Part shown: positions 9,063 to 16,640 of the stretch, piece by piece
Numbering within the stretch: the first letter of the stretch is position 1
Layout: each line of letters starts with the position of its first letter
Origin: Streptomyces violaceorubidus
GTDB taxonomy: Bacteria; Actinomycetota; Actinomycetes; Streptomycetales; Streptomycetaceae
Direction of reading: 5' to 3'
DNA: 36,204 nt
Assembly: GCF_000717995.1 (NCBI RefSeq)
Contig: NZ_JODM01000043.1
Span: forward strand, 1 to 36,204
Made by a program: the position numbers and the translations under genes
Notes under the pieces: generated by a model
What the model saw: only the letters and a program-made list of their open reading frames with translations
What the model was told of the DNA's origin: nothing
The model's database searches: none

Positions 9063-10188
9063 GCCCCACCGGCGCCGAGCTCGCCGGTGCCTGCCACGGT
9101 GCCCGCGCGGCGGCGGCCGCCCTGGTCGCGACGGCGGGGAGGTCCGCGTGCCGGTGGGGCGCGGACACCGGGCGCAGCGGACGCGGCCCCGACACCACGG
9201 CGTAGTCCTGGCCCAGGAAGGGCGGCTCCAGCTCGCCCGGATCGTCGCCGAGGGCCAGCCGGACCGCCGCCCACGGCACGTTGAGGCCGCACAGCGCCAG
9301 CTGGTGCAGCCCGCCGGCCGGACGGGTGTTGACGTCCATCAGGACGGGCCGGTCGCCGAACATCCGGAACTGCACGTTGGACAGGTGGTGCAGCCCGAAC
9401 GCCTCGGCGATCCGCCGTGCCGGTGCCAGCCACTGCTCGTGCAGCGTGAACCCGCGGCGGCGGCCGTTCTTGGTACGGCCCACGGCCAGCCGGACCCGGT
9501 CGTCGGGCCCGGTGAGGCAGTCCACCGAGACCTCCGGCTGCTCCAGGCGCGGCATCACCAGCCAGTCCACGGGCTCCTCGGCCGCCCGCAGCGCCTCGAC
9601 GACCAGGGGCAGCGGCACGGACGGGCTCGGGAAGCCGTTCAGGTGCGCCAGCGAGAAGGGGTCCCGCGTGACCGTGCGGAAGCCCACTCCGCCCGCGCCG
9701 GACGCCGGTTTGAAGCACGCCCGGTGGCCGCCGGCCTCCAGTTCCTCCACCGCGAGGACCAGCTCCTCGGCCGTGCGCACCCGCCACCAGGGCGGCACCG
9801 GCACGCCGATCGCCCGGACCGCCTCGTAGGCGATCACCTTGTCCCGGAAGACGGCCACCGCCTCCGGGGGCGGCGCGAGCAGGACCGTACCGGCCGCCTC
9901 GAACTCCGCGCGGTGCGCCACGAGGGCCGACTGGTGCAGCCGGGGCACGAACACGTCGATGGCGCGCCGCGCGCACTGGTCCAGCGCGTATTCGACGTAA
10001 CCGGCGGGGGACAGGCCCTCCGGCTCCAGCTCGGCGGTGTCCGCGGCGGCCAGCACCGGGGAGTCCGGGTCGCCGTGGGTGGCGTGGATCTCCACGGCCC
10101 GGTCGGCGGGATTCCTCCGCAGCTGATCCATGAAGAAGACGTTCTCCGCGTACGTGCGGTTGAGCCAGACGCGTACGGGAGAAGCCAT
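9055..10188 (-). CDS. ATP-grasp domain protein of unknown substrate
   Basis: 377 residues. Carbamoyl-phosphate-synthase-like ATP-grasp fold: N-terminal pre-grasp half (VRVWLNRTYAENVFFMDQLRR onward), VFRDKVIAYEAVRAIGVPVP as in D-Ala ligase/CPS-type enzymes, a nucleotide-binding FKPASGAGGVGFRTV loop, and the metal-binding end MFGDRPVLMDVNTRPAGGLHQ (Asp and Asn ligands). Such enzymes ligate a carboxylate to an amine or thiol with ATP, but nothing here names the substrate. ATG 10188 has GGAAGG upstream. It is divergent from the metallophosphoesterase-PPTase pair. A role in tailoring of the neighbouring cluster is possible but unsupported, as it lies in the conserved-looking chromosomal part. Confidence 0.85.
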   Translation of the reverse strand: MASPVRVWLNRTYAENVFFMDQLRRNPADRAVEIHATHGDPDSPVLAAADTAELEPEGLSPAGYVEYALDQCARRAIDVFVPRLHQSALVAHRAEFEAAGTVLLAPPPEAVAVFRDKVIAYEAVRAIGVPVPPWWRVRTAEELVLAVEELEAGGHRACFKPASGAGGVGFRTVTRDPFSLAHLNGFPSPSVPLPLVVEALRAAEEPVDWLVMPRLEQPEVSVDCLTGPDDRVRLAVGRTKNGRRRGFTLHEQWLAPARRIAEAFGLHHLSNVQFRMFGDRPVLMDVNTRPAGGLHQLALCGLNVPWAAVRLALGDDPGELEPPFLGQDYAVVSGPRPLRPVSAPHRHADLPAVATRAAAAARAPWQAPASSAPVGLT

Positions 10189-10372
10189 GCAAGCCGCCTT
10201 CCGGGGTTCGCGGGCAGGGCGAAGCGGGGCCGTGCCCGGCCAGGGGTTTGGAGGGACACCGGGCCGCTCTGCGCGAAAGGAGAGTCGTGGCGGTGGTGTT
10301 GGGGCGATCATAGGGGTACGCGCGGCCCCCGGCGCAACGAGCGTCACGCGGACGCGTCGGCCCGGCCGTCCG

Positions 10373-10411
10373 GGCGGCCCCCGGGCCCGCCGCCTCGGCC
10401 CGGGGGCCGCC
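10373..10411. other. Large GC hairpin in the divergent spacer 10189-10480
   Basis: Perfect 15-bp inverted repeat (10373-10387 and 10397-10411; arm GGCGGCCCCCGGGCC) with a 9-nt loop, followed on the + strand by TTGTG. It lies about 70 nt before the metallophosphoesterase start, where a terminator would not be expected, so it may be an attenuator in that leader or insulate the divergent genes. A GGCGTCGACG decamer is repeated in tandem at 10441-10460 just downstream. No convincing -35/-10 box was recognised in the spacer. Confidence 0.5.
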
Positions 10412-10480
10412 TTGTGACCGGGGCGGTGATGTGATCTCGTGGCGTCGACGGGCGTCGACGGGCGTCCGGAAGGGGTGGAG

Positions 10481-11368
10481 ATGACATCGAGGGCCGGTGC
10501 TCCGGGGAAGCTGTGGGCCATCAGCGATCTGCACATCGGTTACCAGGAGAACCGCGCCCTGGTCGAGCGGATGCGCCCCGAGTCCGACGACGACTGGCTC
10601 CTGGTGGCCGGCGACGTCGCGGAGACCGTCGCCGACGTCCGCTGGGCGCTCGGCACCCTCGCGGAGCGCTTTTGCCGGGTCGTCTGGGTCCCGGGCAACC
10701 ACGAGCTGTGGACGCACCCCAAGGACGCCGTCACCCTGCGCGGCGTCGCCCGCTACGAGCACCTGGTCGAGATGTGCCGGGAACTGGGCGTGACCACCCC
10801 CGAGGACCCCTACCCGGTGTGGGAGGGCGCGGGCGGCCCGGCGGTCGTCGCCCCGCTCTTCCTGCTCTACGACTACTCGTTCCTGCCCGAGGGATGCGCG
10901 ACCAAGGACGAGGGGCTGGAGTACGCGCGGGGCACCGGCGTCGTGTGCAGCGACGAGTACCTGCTGCATCCCGACCCCTACCCCAGCCGGGAGGCCTGGT
11001 GCCGGGCGCGGGTCGAGGAGACCGGGCGCAGGCTCGCCGAGATCCCCTCCGACCTGCCGACGATCCCCGTCAACCACTATCCGCTGCACCGGCATCCCAC
11101 CGACGTCCTGTGGTACCCCGAGTTCGCCATGTGGTGCGGCACCTCGCTGACCGCCGACTGGCACCGCAGGTTCCGGGTCGACACCATGGTCTACGGGCAC
11201 CTGCACATCCCGCGCACCACCTGGCACGAGGGGGTCCGCTTCGAGGAGGTGTCGGTGGGCTATCCCCGCGAATGGCGCAAGCGGACCGGACCACCCGGGC
11301 AACTGCGCCGCATCCTGCCGTCGGCGCCGGCGCCCACGGCGCCGTCCCACCAGGAGGCGACCCGTTGA
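10481..11368 (+). CDS. Calcineurin-like metallophosphoesterase
   Basis: 295 residues with all metal-ligand blocks of the calcineurin-like family in order: SDLHIGY (D-x-H), VAGDVAE (G-D), VPGNHELW (G-N-H-E), VNHYPLHRHP, and YGHLHIPRTT (G-H-x-H). It is presumably a di-metal cytosolic phosphoesterase; substrate unknown. I choose ATG 10481 because GGAAGGGG is 5 nt upstream, over a GTG at 10439 that would start in the GGCGTCGACG repeat. It overlaps the PPTase start (TTGA), so both are one transcript; from memory this pairing with a PPTase is conserved in Streptomyces, which suggests a role linked to carrier-protein or coenzyme A metabolism (inference). Confidence 0.9.
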   Translation: MTSRAGAPGKLWAISDLHIGYQENRALVERMRPESDDDWLLVAGDVAETVADVRWALGTLAERFCRVVWVPGNHELWTHPKDAVTLRGVARYEHLVEMCRELGVTTPEDPYPVWEGAGGPAVVAPLFLLYDYSFLPEGCATKDEGLEYARGTGVVCSDEYLLHPDPYPSREAWCRARVEETGRRLAEIPSDLPTIPVNHYPLHRHPTDVLWYPEFAMWCGTSLTADWHRRFRVDTMVYGHLHIPRTTWHEGVRFEEVSVGYPREWRKRTGPPGQLRRILPSAPAPTAPSHQEATR

Positions 11369-12045
11369 TCGAGGAACTGCTGCCCGACACGGTCGTCACC
11401 GTGGAGGCCTTCGGTCACGACGACGCCGGTCACCTGCCCCTCCACCCGGAGGAGGAGGTGATCGTCGCGCGGGCGGTCGCCAAGCGGCGCCGGGAGTTCA
11501 CCGTCGTGCGGTCCTGCGCCCGCCGCGCCATGGAGAAGCTCGGCGTGCCCCCGCAGCCCGTGCTGCCCGGTGAGCGCGGGGCCCCGCGCTGGCCGGACGG
11601 CCTGACCGGCAGCATGACCCACTGCGACGGCTACTGCGCCGCGGCCCTGGTCCGCCTGACCGACCTGGCCTCCCTCGGCATCGACGCCGAACCGGACGGG
11701 CCGCTCCCGGACGGCGTCCTCGGGACCATCGCCCTGCCCGCCGAGGCGGCCCGCCTGCGGCGACTGGACGAGACGCGGCCCGGCGTCCACTGGGACCGGT
11801 TGCTGTTCAGCGCCAAGGAGTCGGTCTACAAGGCGTGGTTCCCCCTCACCGGCCGGTGGCTGGACTTCGCCGAGGCGGACATCGAACTCTCCGTGGACCC
11901 GCTCGACCCGCGCCGCGGCACCCTGCACGCCGCCCTCCTGGTGCCGGGACCGACGGTGGAGGGCAGGCGCCTGGGCCATTTCGACGGCCGCTGGACCGCC
12001 CGGGACGGACTGGTCACCACGGCGATCACGGTCCCCCGCACCTGA
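11365..12045 (+). CDS. Sfp/EntD-type 4'-phosphopantetheinyl transferase
   Basis: 226 residues. Transfers phosphopantetheine from CoA to the serine of acyl and peptidyl carrier proteins. Motifs: SMTHCDGYCAAAL (P1, about residues 83-95), LGIDAE (P2; Mg ligands Asp107 and Glu109) and LLFSAKESVYKAWFPLTGRWLDF-type P3 region with Glu152 and Lys156. N-terminal RRREFTVVRSCAR is typical of actinobacterial EntD/Svp-type enzymes. Start is TTG 11365 in a TTGA overlap with the phosphoesterase stop, supported by GGAGG 8 nt upstream. It could prime the ACP at about 34150 and PCP at about 29200 of the PKS/NRPS in the same window, though it lies outside the apparent cluster border and probably serves all pathways of the cell. 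Confidence 0.95.
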   Translation: MIEELLPDTVVTVEAFGHDDAGHLPLHPEEEVIVARAVAKRRREFTVVRSCARRAMEKLGVPPQPVLPGERGAPRWPDGLTGSMTHCDGYCAAALVRLTDLASLGIDAEPDGPLPDGVLGTIALPAEAARLRRLDETRPGVHWDRLLFSAKESVYKAWFPLTGRWLDFAEADIELSVDPLDPRRGTLHAALLVPGPTVEGRRLGHFDGRWTARDGLVTTAITVPRT

Positions 12046-12070
12046 ACGGCGGACCGGGCCGCCCGCCCCG

Positions 12071-12310
12071 TCAGGGACGCGGCGGGCACCAGTCCCGCAG
12101 CAGCCGGAAGAACGCCTCCTCGTTCCCCGTCAGTCCCGCCTCCCGCAGGGCCTGCTCCGCCTCGGCCAGCACCGAGGGCGGTACGACGGGCGGCCGGGGC
12201 GGACCGCCCGGCCCCGCCGCCGAGTCGAAACCGGCCCGCACGGTGTGCAGGAGCCGCAGGTAGGCCTGGACGGCGGTGCGTTCACGGTCGGTCAGTACGG
12301 CGGTGGTCAT
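12071..12310 (-). CDS. Small hypothetical protein
   Basis: 79 residues, start ATG 12310 with GGGGAGAG about 8 nt upstream. Sequence begins MTTAVLTDRERTAVQAYLRLL, has a Pro/Gly-rich centre (GPGGPPRPPVVPP) and a helical end AEQALREAGLTGNEEAFFRLLRDWCPPRP. No signal peptide or membrane segment. No family recognised. It follows the EspR-like HTH gene on the same strand after about 110 nt, so may be co-transcribed with it. It is convergent with the PPTase gene (26-nt gap with a weak GGCGG...CCGCC hairpin at 12048-12063). Confidence 0.7.
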   Translation of the reverse strand: MTTAVLTDRERTAVQAYLRLLHTVRAGFDSAAGPGGPPRPPVVPPSVLAEAEQALREAGLTGNEEAFFRLLRDWCPPRP

Positions 12311-12420
12311 CGGTCGGCTCTCCCCACAACGACGTCAGCGGTCACGCGCCCCCGCACGGCGGCGGCACCCTCCCAGCTTGCCGTCCACCACTGACAATCC
12401 GGTCCGGACGCGCCCCGGGC

Positions 12421-13077
12421 TCAGGAACCGGGCCGCTTGACGCTCTCCAGGAGCATGTCCAGCCACTCGGCGACCTTGTCGCGGTGCTGGTCGGTGGGCA
12501 GTTGCGCGGCCCGCCAGGCGATGCCGCGCACACCGTGGTCCTGGAGCAGCCGCTCCAGCGGGTCGTCGGCGGCGGTCGCCGCCTCCCGCTCCCGGTCGGC
12601 GAGTTGCTGGAGCAGTTCCTGCTCGGTGCGCTGGAGGGCGCCCGCGAGCGCCTCGGGGTCCTCGGCGGTGAGGAATCCGGCGTGCACCCGGAAGAAGCGC
12701 TGAATGGCGTCGCAGTGCTCCATGGTGGGGCGCCGGTCGCCGTTGATGAGGGCACCGGCCTGCTGCCGCGACATCCCGGCGCCGTCGGCTATCTCCTGCT
12801 GGGTGTACCTGCGGCCGTTCGGCTTCAGCCGGGTGCGGCGCAGCAGGTCCAGACGCTGCACGAACCTGGTCCGGACGTCGGGTTCGCCCGCCGGGCGGCC
12901 GCCGAGCAGGGCCCCGACGACGGGCTCGGGGACACCGGAGGCCGCGGACAGCCGGCGGACGTCGAAGACCTCGGTGTGCGGCACGCCGAGCCGGTCCGCG
13001 AGTGCGCCGACCCGGGCGACGACGGCGGTCAGCGTGGGGGCCGGCATGGTGCCCGGACCTTCGAAGCCACCCGTCAC
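12421..13077 (-). CDS. XRE-type helix-turn-helix regulator, EspR-like
   Basis: 218 residues. HTH at about 91-116 (YTQQEIADGAGMSRQQAGAL then INGDRRPTMEHCDAI), followed by a helix FFRVHAGFLTAEDPEAL and a C-terminal region with DHGVRGIAWRAAQLPTDQHRDKVAEWLDML, which resembles the dimerisation end of mycobacterial EspR. Start GTG 13077 is chosen because AGGAGA sits 7 nt upstream; ATG 13047 is the alternative. A preceding segment (LTAVVARVGALADRLGVPHTEVFDVRRLSAASGVPEPVV) may form a second, degenerate HTH. It is divergent from a lone MmyB-type ligand-binding protein. Targets unknown. Confidence 0.85.
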   Translation of the reverse strand: MTGGFEGPGTMPAPTLTAVVARVGALADRLGVPHTEVFDVRRLSAASGVPEPVVGALLGGRPAGEPDVRTRFVQRLDLLRRTRLKPNGRRYTQQEIADGAGMSRQQAGALINGDRRPTMEHCDAIQRFFRVHAGFLTAEDPEALAGALQRTEQELLQQLADREREAATAADDPLERLLQDHGVRGIAWRAAQLPTDQHRDKVAEWLDMLLESVKRPGS

Positions 13078-13096
13078 CGACTGCTCTCCTAGGTCT

Positions 13097-13125
13097 CTCA
13101 CAGGCCTCACAGGCTTCTCACAAGC
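13097..13125. repeat. Direct repeats upstream of the EspR-like gene
   Basis: CTCACAGGC at 13097 and 13106 in exact tandem, with CTCACAAGC at 13117 (11 bp on). They lie 20-48 nt above the GTG start on the leader side, a position suited to an autoregulatory operator. Function is inference. Confidence 0.45.
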
Positions 13126-13233
13126 AGTTGCCGTGAACTTCCCGGAGAGTAGCCTGCCGCTCGAACTCACATCCAGGCATCGCCACAACTGTGGCCTATT
13201 TCAGCCGTCAACAGGCACGAAATGCCACGATAG

Positions 13234-13263
13234 TTGACACGCCTCGCGTCGGGGCGCCAGGAT
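13234..13263 (+). promoter_or_regulatory. Candidate promoter of the MmyB-type sensor gene
   Basis: TTGACA (13234-13239), an 18-nt spacer, and CAGGAT (13258-13263), close to the Streptomyces housekeeping -10 TAGGAT. It lies about 48 nt before ATG 13311. Confidence 0.5.
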
Positions 13264-13310
13264 GCGGGACGCCGCGAGAAGGCCGCATAGGCAAGAGGGG
13301 TGACCTCCCG

Positions 13311-13970
13311 ATGGCATTTCAGGCAGGAGGGCAGCGGTCGGCGCCGCGGCCCGCCCCCGCGACCCCCGAGGCTCAGGCCTATCTCCAGGACTACACCACG
13401 CTCCTGGAGGCCGTCCCCTTCCCCTCCCTCGTCGTCGACCACCGCTGGGACGTGGTGCTGGCCAACGACGCCTTCCGGACACTCTTCCAGGGCGCGGGAC
13501 CGCACCCGACGGCCATGCCGGACGACAACTTCCTCAGATTCGTCCTCTTCCACCCGGACGCCGCCACGGTCCTCGGCGAGCACGAGTCGAGCTGGTGCCT
13601 GCCCATGCTGGCGCACTTCGCCGCCACCCTGGAGCGCTACGGCCACGACCCCGGTCTCCAGGCCGTCCGCCGGGACATCGCCCAGGACCCGATCATGGAG
13701 GCCGCCTACCGCCAGGGCCTGCCGCACTGGATCCGTGCCGTCGGCGACCGCGCCGTCGAGCACGACGGCACCGTACGGCCGCTGCACCACCCCGACCCGC
13801 GCCGGGGCACCACCGAGTGCCGGGTCGTGGTCGAGACGTCCGGGACACTGCGGGAGCTGGGCTACACCCGGCTGACACTGGTCCTGCGGGAGCCGCGCCG
13901 CACCGCCCAACGCTCCCCGCGCGCCCGCCGCACCCCCGCCCACCTGACGGTCGTCCCCGCCGCCGAGTGA
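13311..13970 (+). CDS. Stand-alone MmyB-like (MLTR) ligand-binding-domain protein
   Basis: 219 residues. Resembles the C-terminal PAS-like domain of MmyB-family regulators: YLQDYTTLLEAVPFPSLVVDHRWDVVLANDAFRTLF, NFLRFVLFHPDA, then the acidic helix EHESSWCLPMLAHFAATLERYGHDPGLQAV and the final strand pair ECRVVVETSGTL / YTRLTLVLREP. The HTH that normally precedes this domain is absent; only a Pro/Ala-rich 25-residue lead-in remains. ATG 13311 has GAGGGGTG about 8 nt upstream; the frame is open to 13191 without similarity. The C-terminus is Arg/Ala-rich. A DNA-binding partner could be the divergent EspR-like protein (inference). Tail-to-tail with the ABC ATPase, 7 nt apart. Confidence 0.8.
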   Translation: MAFQAGGQRSAPRPAPATPEAQAYLQDYTTLLEAVPFPSLVVDHRWDVVLANDAFRTLFQGAGPHPTAMPDDNFLRFVLFHPDAATVLGEHESSWCLPMLAHFAATLERYGHDPGLQAVRRDIAQDPIMEAAYRQGLPHWIRAVGDRAVEHDGTVRPLHHPDPRRGTTECRVVVETSGTLRELGYTRLTLVLREPRRTAQRSPRARRTPAHLTVVPAAE

Positions 13971-13977
13971 CCGGCGG

Positions 13978-14832
13978 TCAGGGCGCGGGCGGGGCGTCCG
14001 CACCCCGCGGCTCCTCGAACGACGTCCCGAACCGCCCCTTGGGCGGTGCGTCCGCCACCGCACCGCGCTTCGCCGCCTGGATCTGCTCGTGCACACGGGT
14101 GCGCAGCTCCGCGAAGCGCGGGGCCACCCGGGTGTGGACCTGGTCCCGCCCGTCCGGCAGGTCGACGCGGAGCTCCTCCCGTACGACGGTGGGGGAGGCG
14201 GACAGCACGATCATCCGCTGCCCCAGGTAGACGGCCTCGTCGATGTCGTGGGTGACGAACAGGACCGTGATGCCCCGCTCCCGCCACAAGACCCGCACCA
14301 GGTCCTCCAGCTCGGCGCGGGTCTGCGCGTCCACCGCGGCGAAGGGCTCGTCCATCAGCAGCACCTCGGGCTCGTACGCCAGAGCCCGTGCGATGGCCAC
14401 CCGCTGCTGCATGCCGCCCGACAGCTGCCACGGGTAGGCCCCGGCGGCGTCCGCGAGCCCGACCGACGCGAGGGCGTCCGCGACCAGCTCGCCGCGCCGC
14501 GCCCTGCCCATGCCCTTGCCCTTGCCTCTCAGGGGGAGTTCGACGTTCTGGCCGACCCGCATCCACGGGAGCAGGCTGCGCCCGTACTCCTGGAAGACGA
14601 ACGCCATCCCGGGCGGCGGACCGGCCACCCTGCGGCCGGCCAGGAACACCTCGCCCGCCGTCGGTTCGAGCAGTCCGCCCACGCACTTCAGCAGCGTCGT
14701 CTTGCCGCAGCCCGACGGGCCGACCAGGCACACCAGTTCGCCGGCCGCCACGGTGAAGGTCAGATCGCGCACCGCCTCGACGCGCCGTCCCGTCCCCTCG
14801 CACACCTTCTTCAGGCCGCGTACGTCGAGCAT
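13978..14832 (-). CDS. ABC transporter ATP-binding protein, nitrate/sulfonate/taurine (SsuB/TauB) type
   Basis: 284 residues. Walker A GPSGCGKTT (38-46), Q-loop region FVFQEYGRSLLPWMRVGQNVELPL, signature LSGGMQQRVAIARAL, Walker B EVLLMDEPFAAVD, H-loop FVTHDIDEAVYLGQR. The LLPWxxVxxNVELPL and DEAVYLGQR patterns are those of NitT/TauT importers. ATG 14832 (MLDVRGLKK) has AAAGGG 6 nt upstream; the frame extends to a GTG at 14847. The permease and substrate-binding genes that normally accompany it are not in the window: upstream lies a non-coding spacer and then the divergent monooxygenase. It may be a leftover of an importer operon at the border of the inserted cluster. Its C-terminus ends in a Gly/Pro-rich tail. 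Confidence 0.88.
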   Translation of the reverse strand: MLDVRGLKKVCEGTGRRVEAVRDLTFTVAAGELVCLVGPSGCGKTTLLKCVGGLLEPTAGEVFLAGRRVAGPPPGMAFVFQEYGRSLLPWMRVGQNVELPLRGKGKGMGRARRGELVADALASVGLADAAGAYPWQLSGGMQQRVAIARALAYEPEVLLMDEPFAAVDAQTRAELEDLVRVLWRERGITVLFVTHDIDEAVYLGQRMIVLSASPTVVREELRVDLPDGRDQVHTRVAPRFAELRTRVHEQIQAAKRGAVADAPPKGRFGTSFEEPRGADAPPAP

Positions 14833-14937
14833 GGACCGCCCTTTCACGCATCACTGGTCACGAGTCAGGAGTCACGAGGCGCGGGTTCACCGGGACCGCC
14901 GGGCGGCGGCGCGCAGGCCGTGGTACCCGCCTCGCAA

Positions 14938-15030
14938 CCCCTACCCGCGGCGACGGGCGCCGGGCGGCGGGATCACCTGGCCGTAGGGGATCGCTAGGGG
15001 TTAGCCGGAGTCTCGCCTGCTCCATAGCGT
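14938..15030 (+). promoter_or_regulatory. Activator boxes and promoter of the flavin monooxygenase operon
   Basis: In spacer 14833-15080: TAGGGG at 14984 and again at 14995 (11-bp period), then TTAGCC (15001-15006, -35-like), 18 nt, and TAGCGT (15025-15030, TANNNT-type -10) inside CATAGCGTG. An inverted CCCCTA lies further upstream at 14938-14943. The same arrangement, in the same orientation to the gene, occurs before the Dieckmann cyclase gene at 33247-33302. I infer a pathway-specific activator site, most simply for the LAL (MalT-family) regulator of this cluster, since MalT boxes are also G-rich and abut the -35 region. Confidence 0.65.
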
Positions 15031-15080
15031 GCAGCTCCGACCTGGGCGATCGCCCGACCGACGAGGAATGACGGGGTTGT

Positions 15081-16613
15081 ATGGACAGCGTCAGCGTGCT
15101 GATCAGCGGGGCCGGGCCGACCGGGCTGACCCTCGGACTGGAGCTGGCCCGCCGGGGGGTACCGGTGCGGATCGTCGACAAGGAGGAGAGCTTCACGACC
15201 GCCTCGCGCGGCAAGGCCGGTATCCAACCACGCACCCTGGAGGTGTTCTACGACCTCGGGGTCATCGACAAGGTCCTGGCGTCCGGTACGCAGCGGCTGC
15301 CGTTCCGGCGCTACCGCCGTGACCGGCTGATCAACGAGACCATCCCGTACCTCGACAACGCGCCCACCCAGGGCGAGCCGTTCCGCCGGCTGCACTTCAT
15401 GCCGCAGTCGCGGGTCGAGGAGATCCTGCGGGAGCGGCTCGCCGAGTACGGGGTCGCCGTGGAACTGGGCACGGAGCTGGTCGAGTTCGAGCAGACGGAC
15501 GGGGACCGGGTGACGGCCACCCTGGCGACCGCGCGCGGCACCGAGCAGCTGTCGGCCGCGTATCTCGTCGGCTCCGACGGCGGCCGCAGCCTGGTCCGCA
15601 AGCAACTCGGCATCCCCTTCGAGGGGTTCACCGAGGAGGAGAAGCAGCTGATCGTCGGGGACGTCCGGATCGACGGGCTGGCTCCGGACGCCTGGTACCA
15701 GTGGCTGGACCTCGACCTCGGTGTGGTCATGCTGTGCCCGCTCAGCGGCACGCGCTCCTGGCAGATCCAGGCCACGCCTCCCCCGGACGCGGACGGCCGG
15801 CCCATGGAGCCGTCGGTTCAGGCCCTTCAGCGGGCCGTCGACCGGGCCACCGGGATGCCGATCCGGGTGCATGACGCGACCTGGCTGTCGACCTCGCGGA
15901 TCAACGTACGGATGGCCGACCGGCTACGGGTGAGCCGGGTGTTCCTGGCCGGGGACGCCGCGCACGTCCACCCCGTGCTCGGGGCGCTGGGCGCCAACAC
16001 CGGTGTCCAGGACGCCTACAACCTCGGCTGGAAGCTCGCGCTGGTCCTCGCCGGGGCGGCGCCGGAGCTGCTGGACACCTACCAGGAGGAGCGGCTGCCG
16101 GTGGCGCGCTGGACGCTGGACACCAGCGTCGCCAGCACCAGAGCCGTGTTCGAGGAGATGACCGGCGGCAGCGGCGGCGCCGAGGCCGGTCTCACCCAGG
16201 AGACGCTGCAGCTCGGTCTGGAGTACCGGGCCAGTTCGCTGAGCCGCGCGATGCTCGGCGCGACCGACACCGGCGTACAGGCGGGCGACCGGGCCCCGGA
16301 CTCGGTGTGCCTGGACATGGCCGGTCAGCTCGTGCGGCTGTTCGACGTGTTCCGCGGGCCGCACTTCACGCTGCTCGGCTTCGGCGCGGGCTGCGAGACG
16401 GCCCTGCGCGAGGTGGCGGCCGGGGCTGCGGACGACCTCAGGACCTGCCTGCTCGGCGAACGTCCGGCGGCGTACGGACTCGGCGCCGACACGCTGGTCC
16501 TCGTCCGCCCGGACGGCTATGTCGGGCTCACCGCGCCGTCGGGGGACAGCGCGGCGGTGCTCGGCTACCTCGGCTCGCTGCTCGGCGGCACGGTGCCCGC
16601 CGCCACCGCCTGA
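15081..16613 (+). CDS. Class A FAD-dependent monooxygenase (PheA/TfdB/RebC-like)
   Basis: 510 residues, cytosolic. FAD Rossmann motif VSVLISGAGPTGLTLGLELA (GxGxxG at 10-15), Arg-rich RGKAGIQPRTLEVF, the middle VGSDGGRSLVRK (DG motif), and FLAGDAAHVHPVLGALGANTGVQDA, the GD motif that binds FAD ribityl; the usual HPPxGGQG is changed to HPVLGALG. The C-terminal about 150 residues match the thioredoxin-like domain of this family. Homologues hydroxylate aromatics or polyketides, and relatives such as PyrE3 act as decalin-forming cyclases without redox, so oxygenation is not certain. ATG 15081 has GGGG 5 nt upstream. It forms an operon with the PaiB-like gene (27-nt gap) and carries the cluster activator motif. 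Tirandamycin uses a different flavin fold (TamL/TrdL, covalent-FAD oxidase) for its late oxidation. Confidence 0.88.
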   Translation: MDSVSVLISGAGPTGLTLGLELARRGVPVRIVDKEESFTTASRGKAGIQPRTLEVFYDLGVIDKVLASGTQRLPFRRYRRDRLINETIPYLDNAPTQGEPFRRLHFMPQSRVEEILRERLAEYGVAVELGTELVEFEQTDGDRVTATLATARGTEQLSAAYLVGSDGGRSLVRKQLGIPFEGFTEEEKQLIVGDVRIDGLAPDAWYQWLDLDLGVVMLCPLSGTRSWQIQATPPPDADGRPMEPSVQALQRAVDRATGMPIRVHDATWLSTSRINVRMADRLRVSRVFLAGDAAHVHPVLGALGANTGVQDAYNLGWKLALVLAGAAPELLDTYQEERLPVARWTLDTSVASTRAVFEEMTGGSGGAEAGLTQETLQLGLEYRASSLSRAMLGATDTGVQAGDRAPDSVCLDMAGQLVRLFDVFRGPHFTLLGFGAGCETALREVAAGAADDLRTCLLGERPAAYGLGADTLVLVRPDGYVGLTAPSGDSAAVLGYLGSLLGGTVPAATA

Positions 16614-16640
16614 TCGGGCCCCACGCAAAGGAGAGCGCAG

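Noticed and set aside
15081..16613. Orthologue of the tirandamycin covalent-flavin oxidase TamL/TrdL
   Set aside because: The GAGPTG/DG/GD motif set is that of class A monooxygenases, not of the berberine-bridge-like covalent FAD fold.
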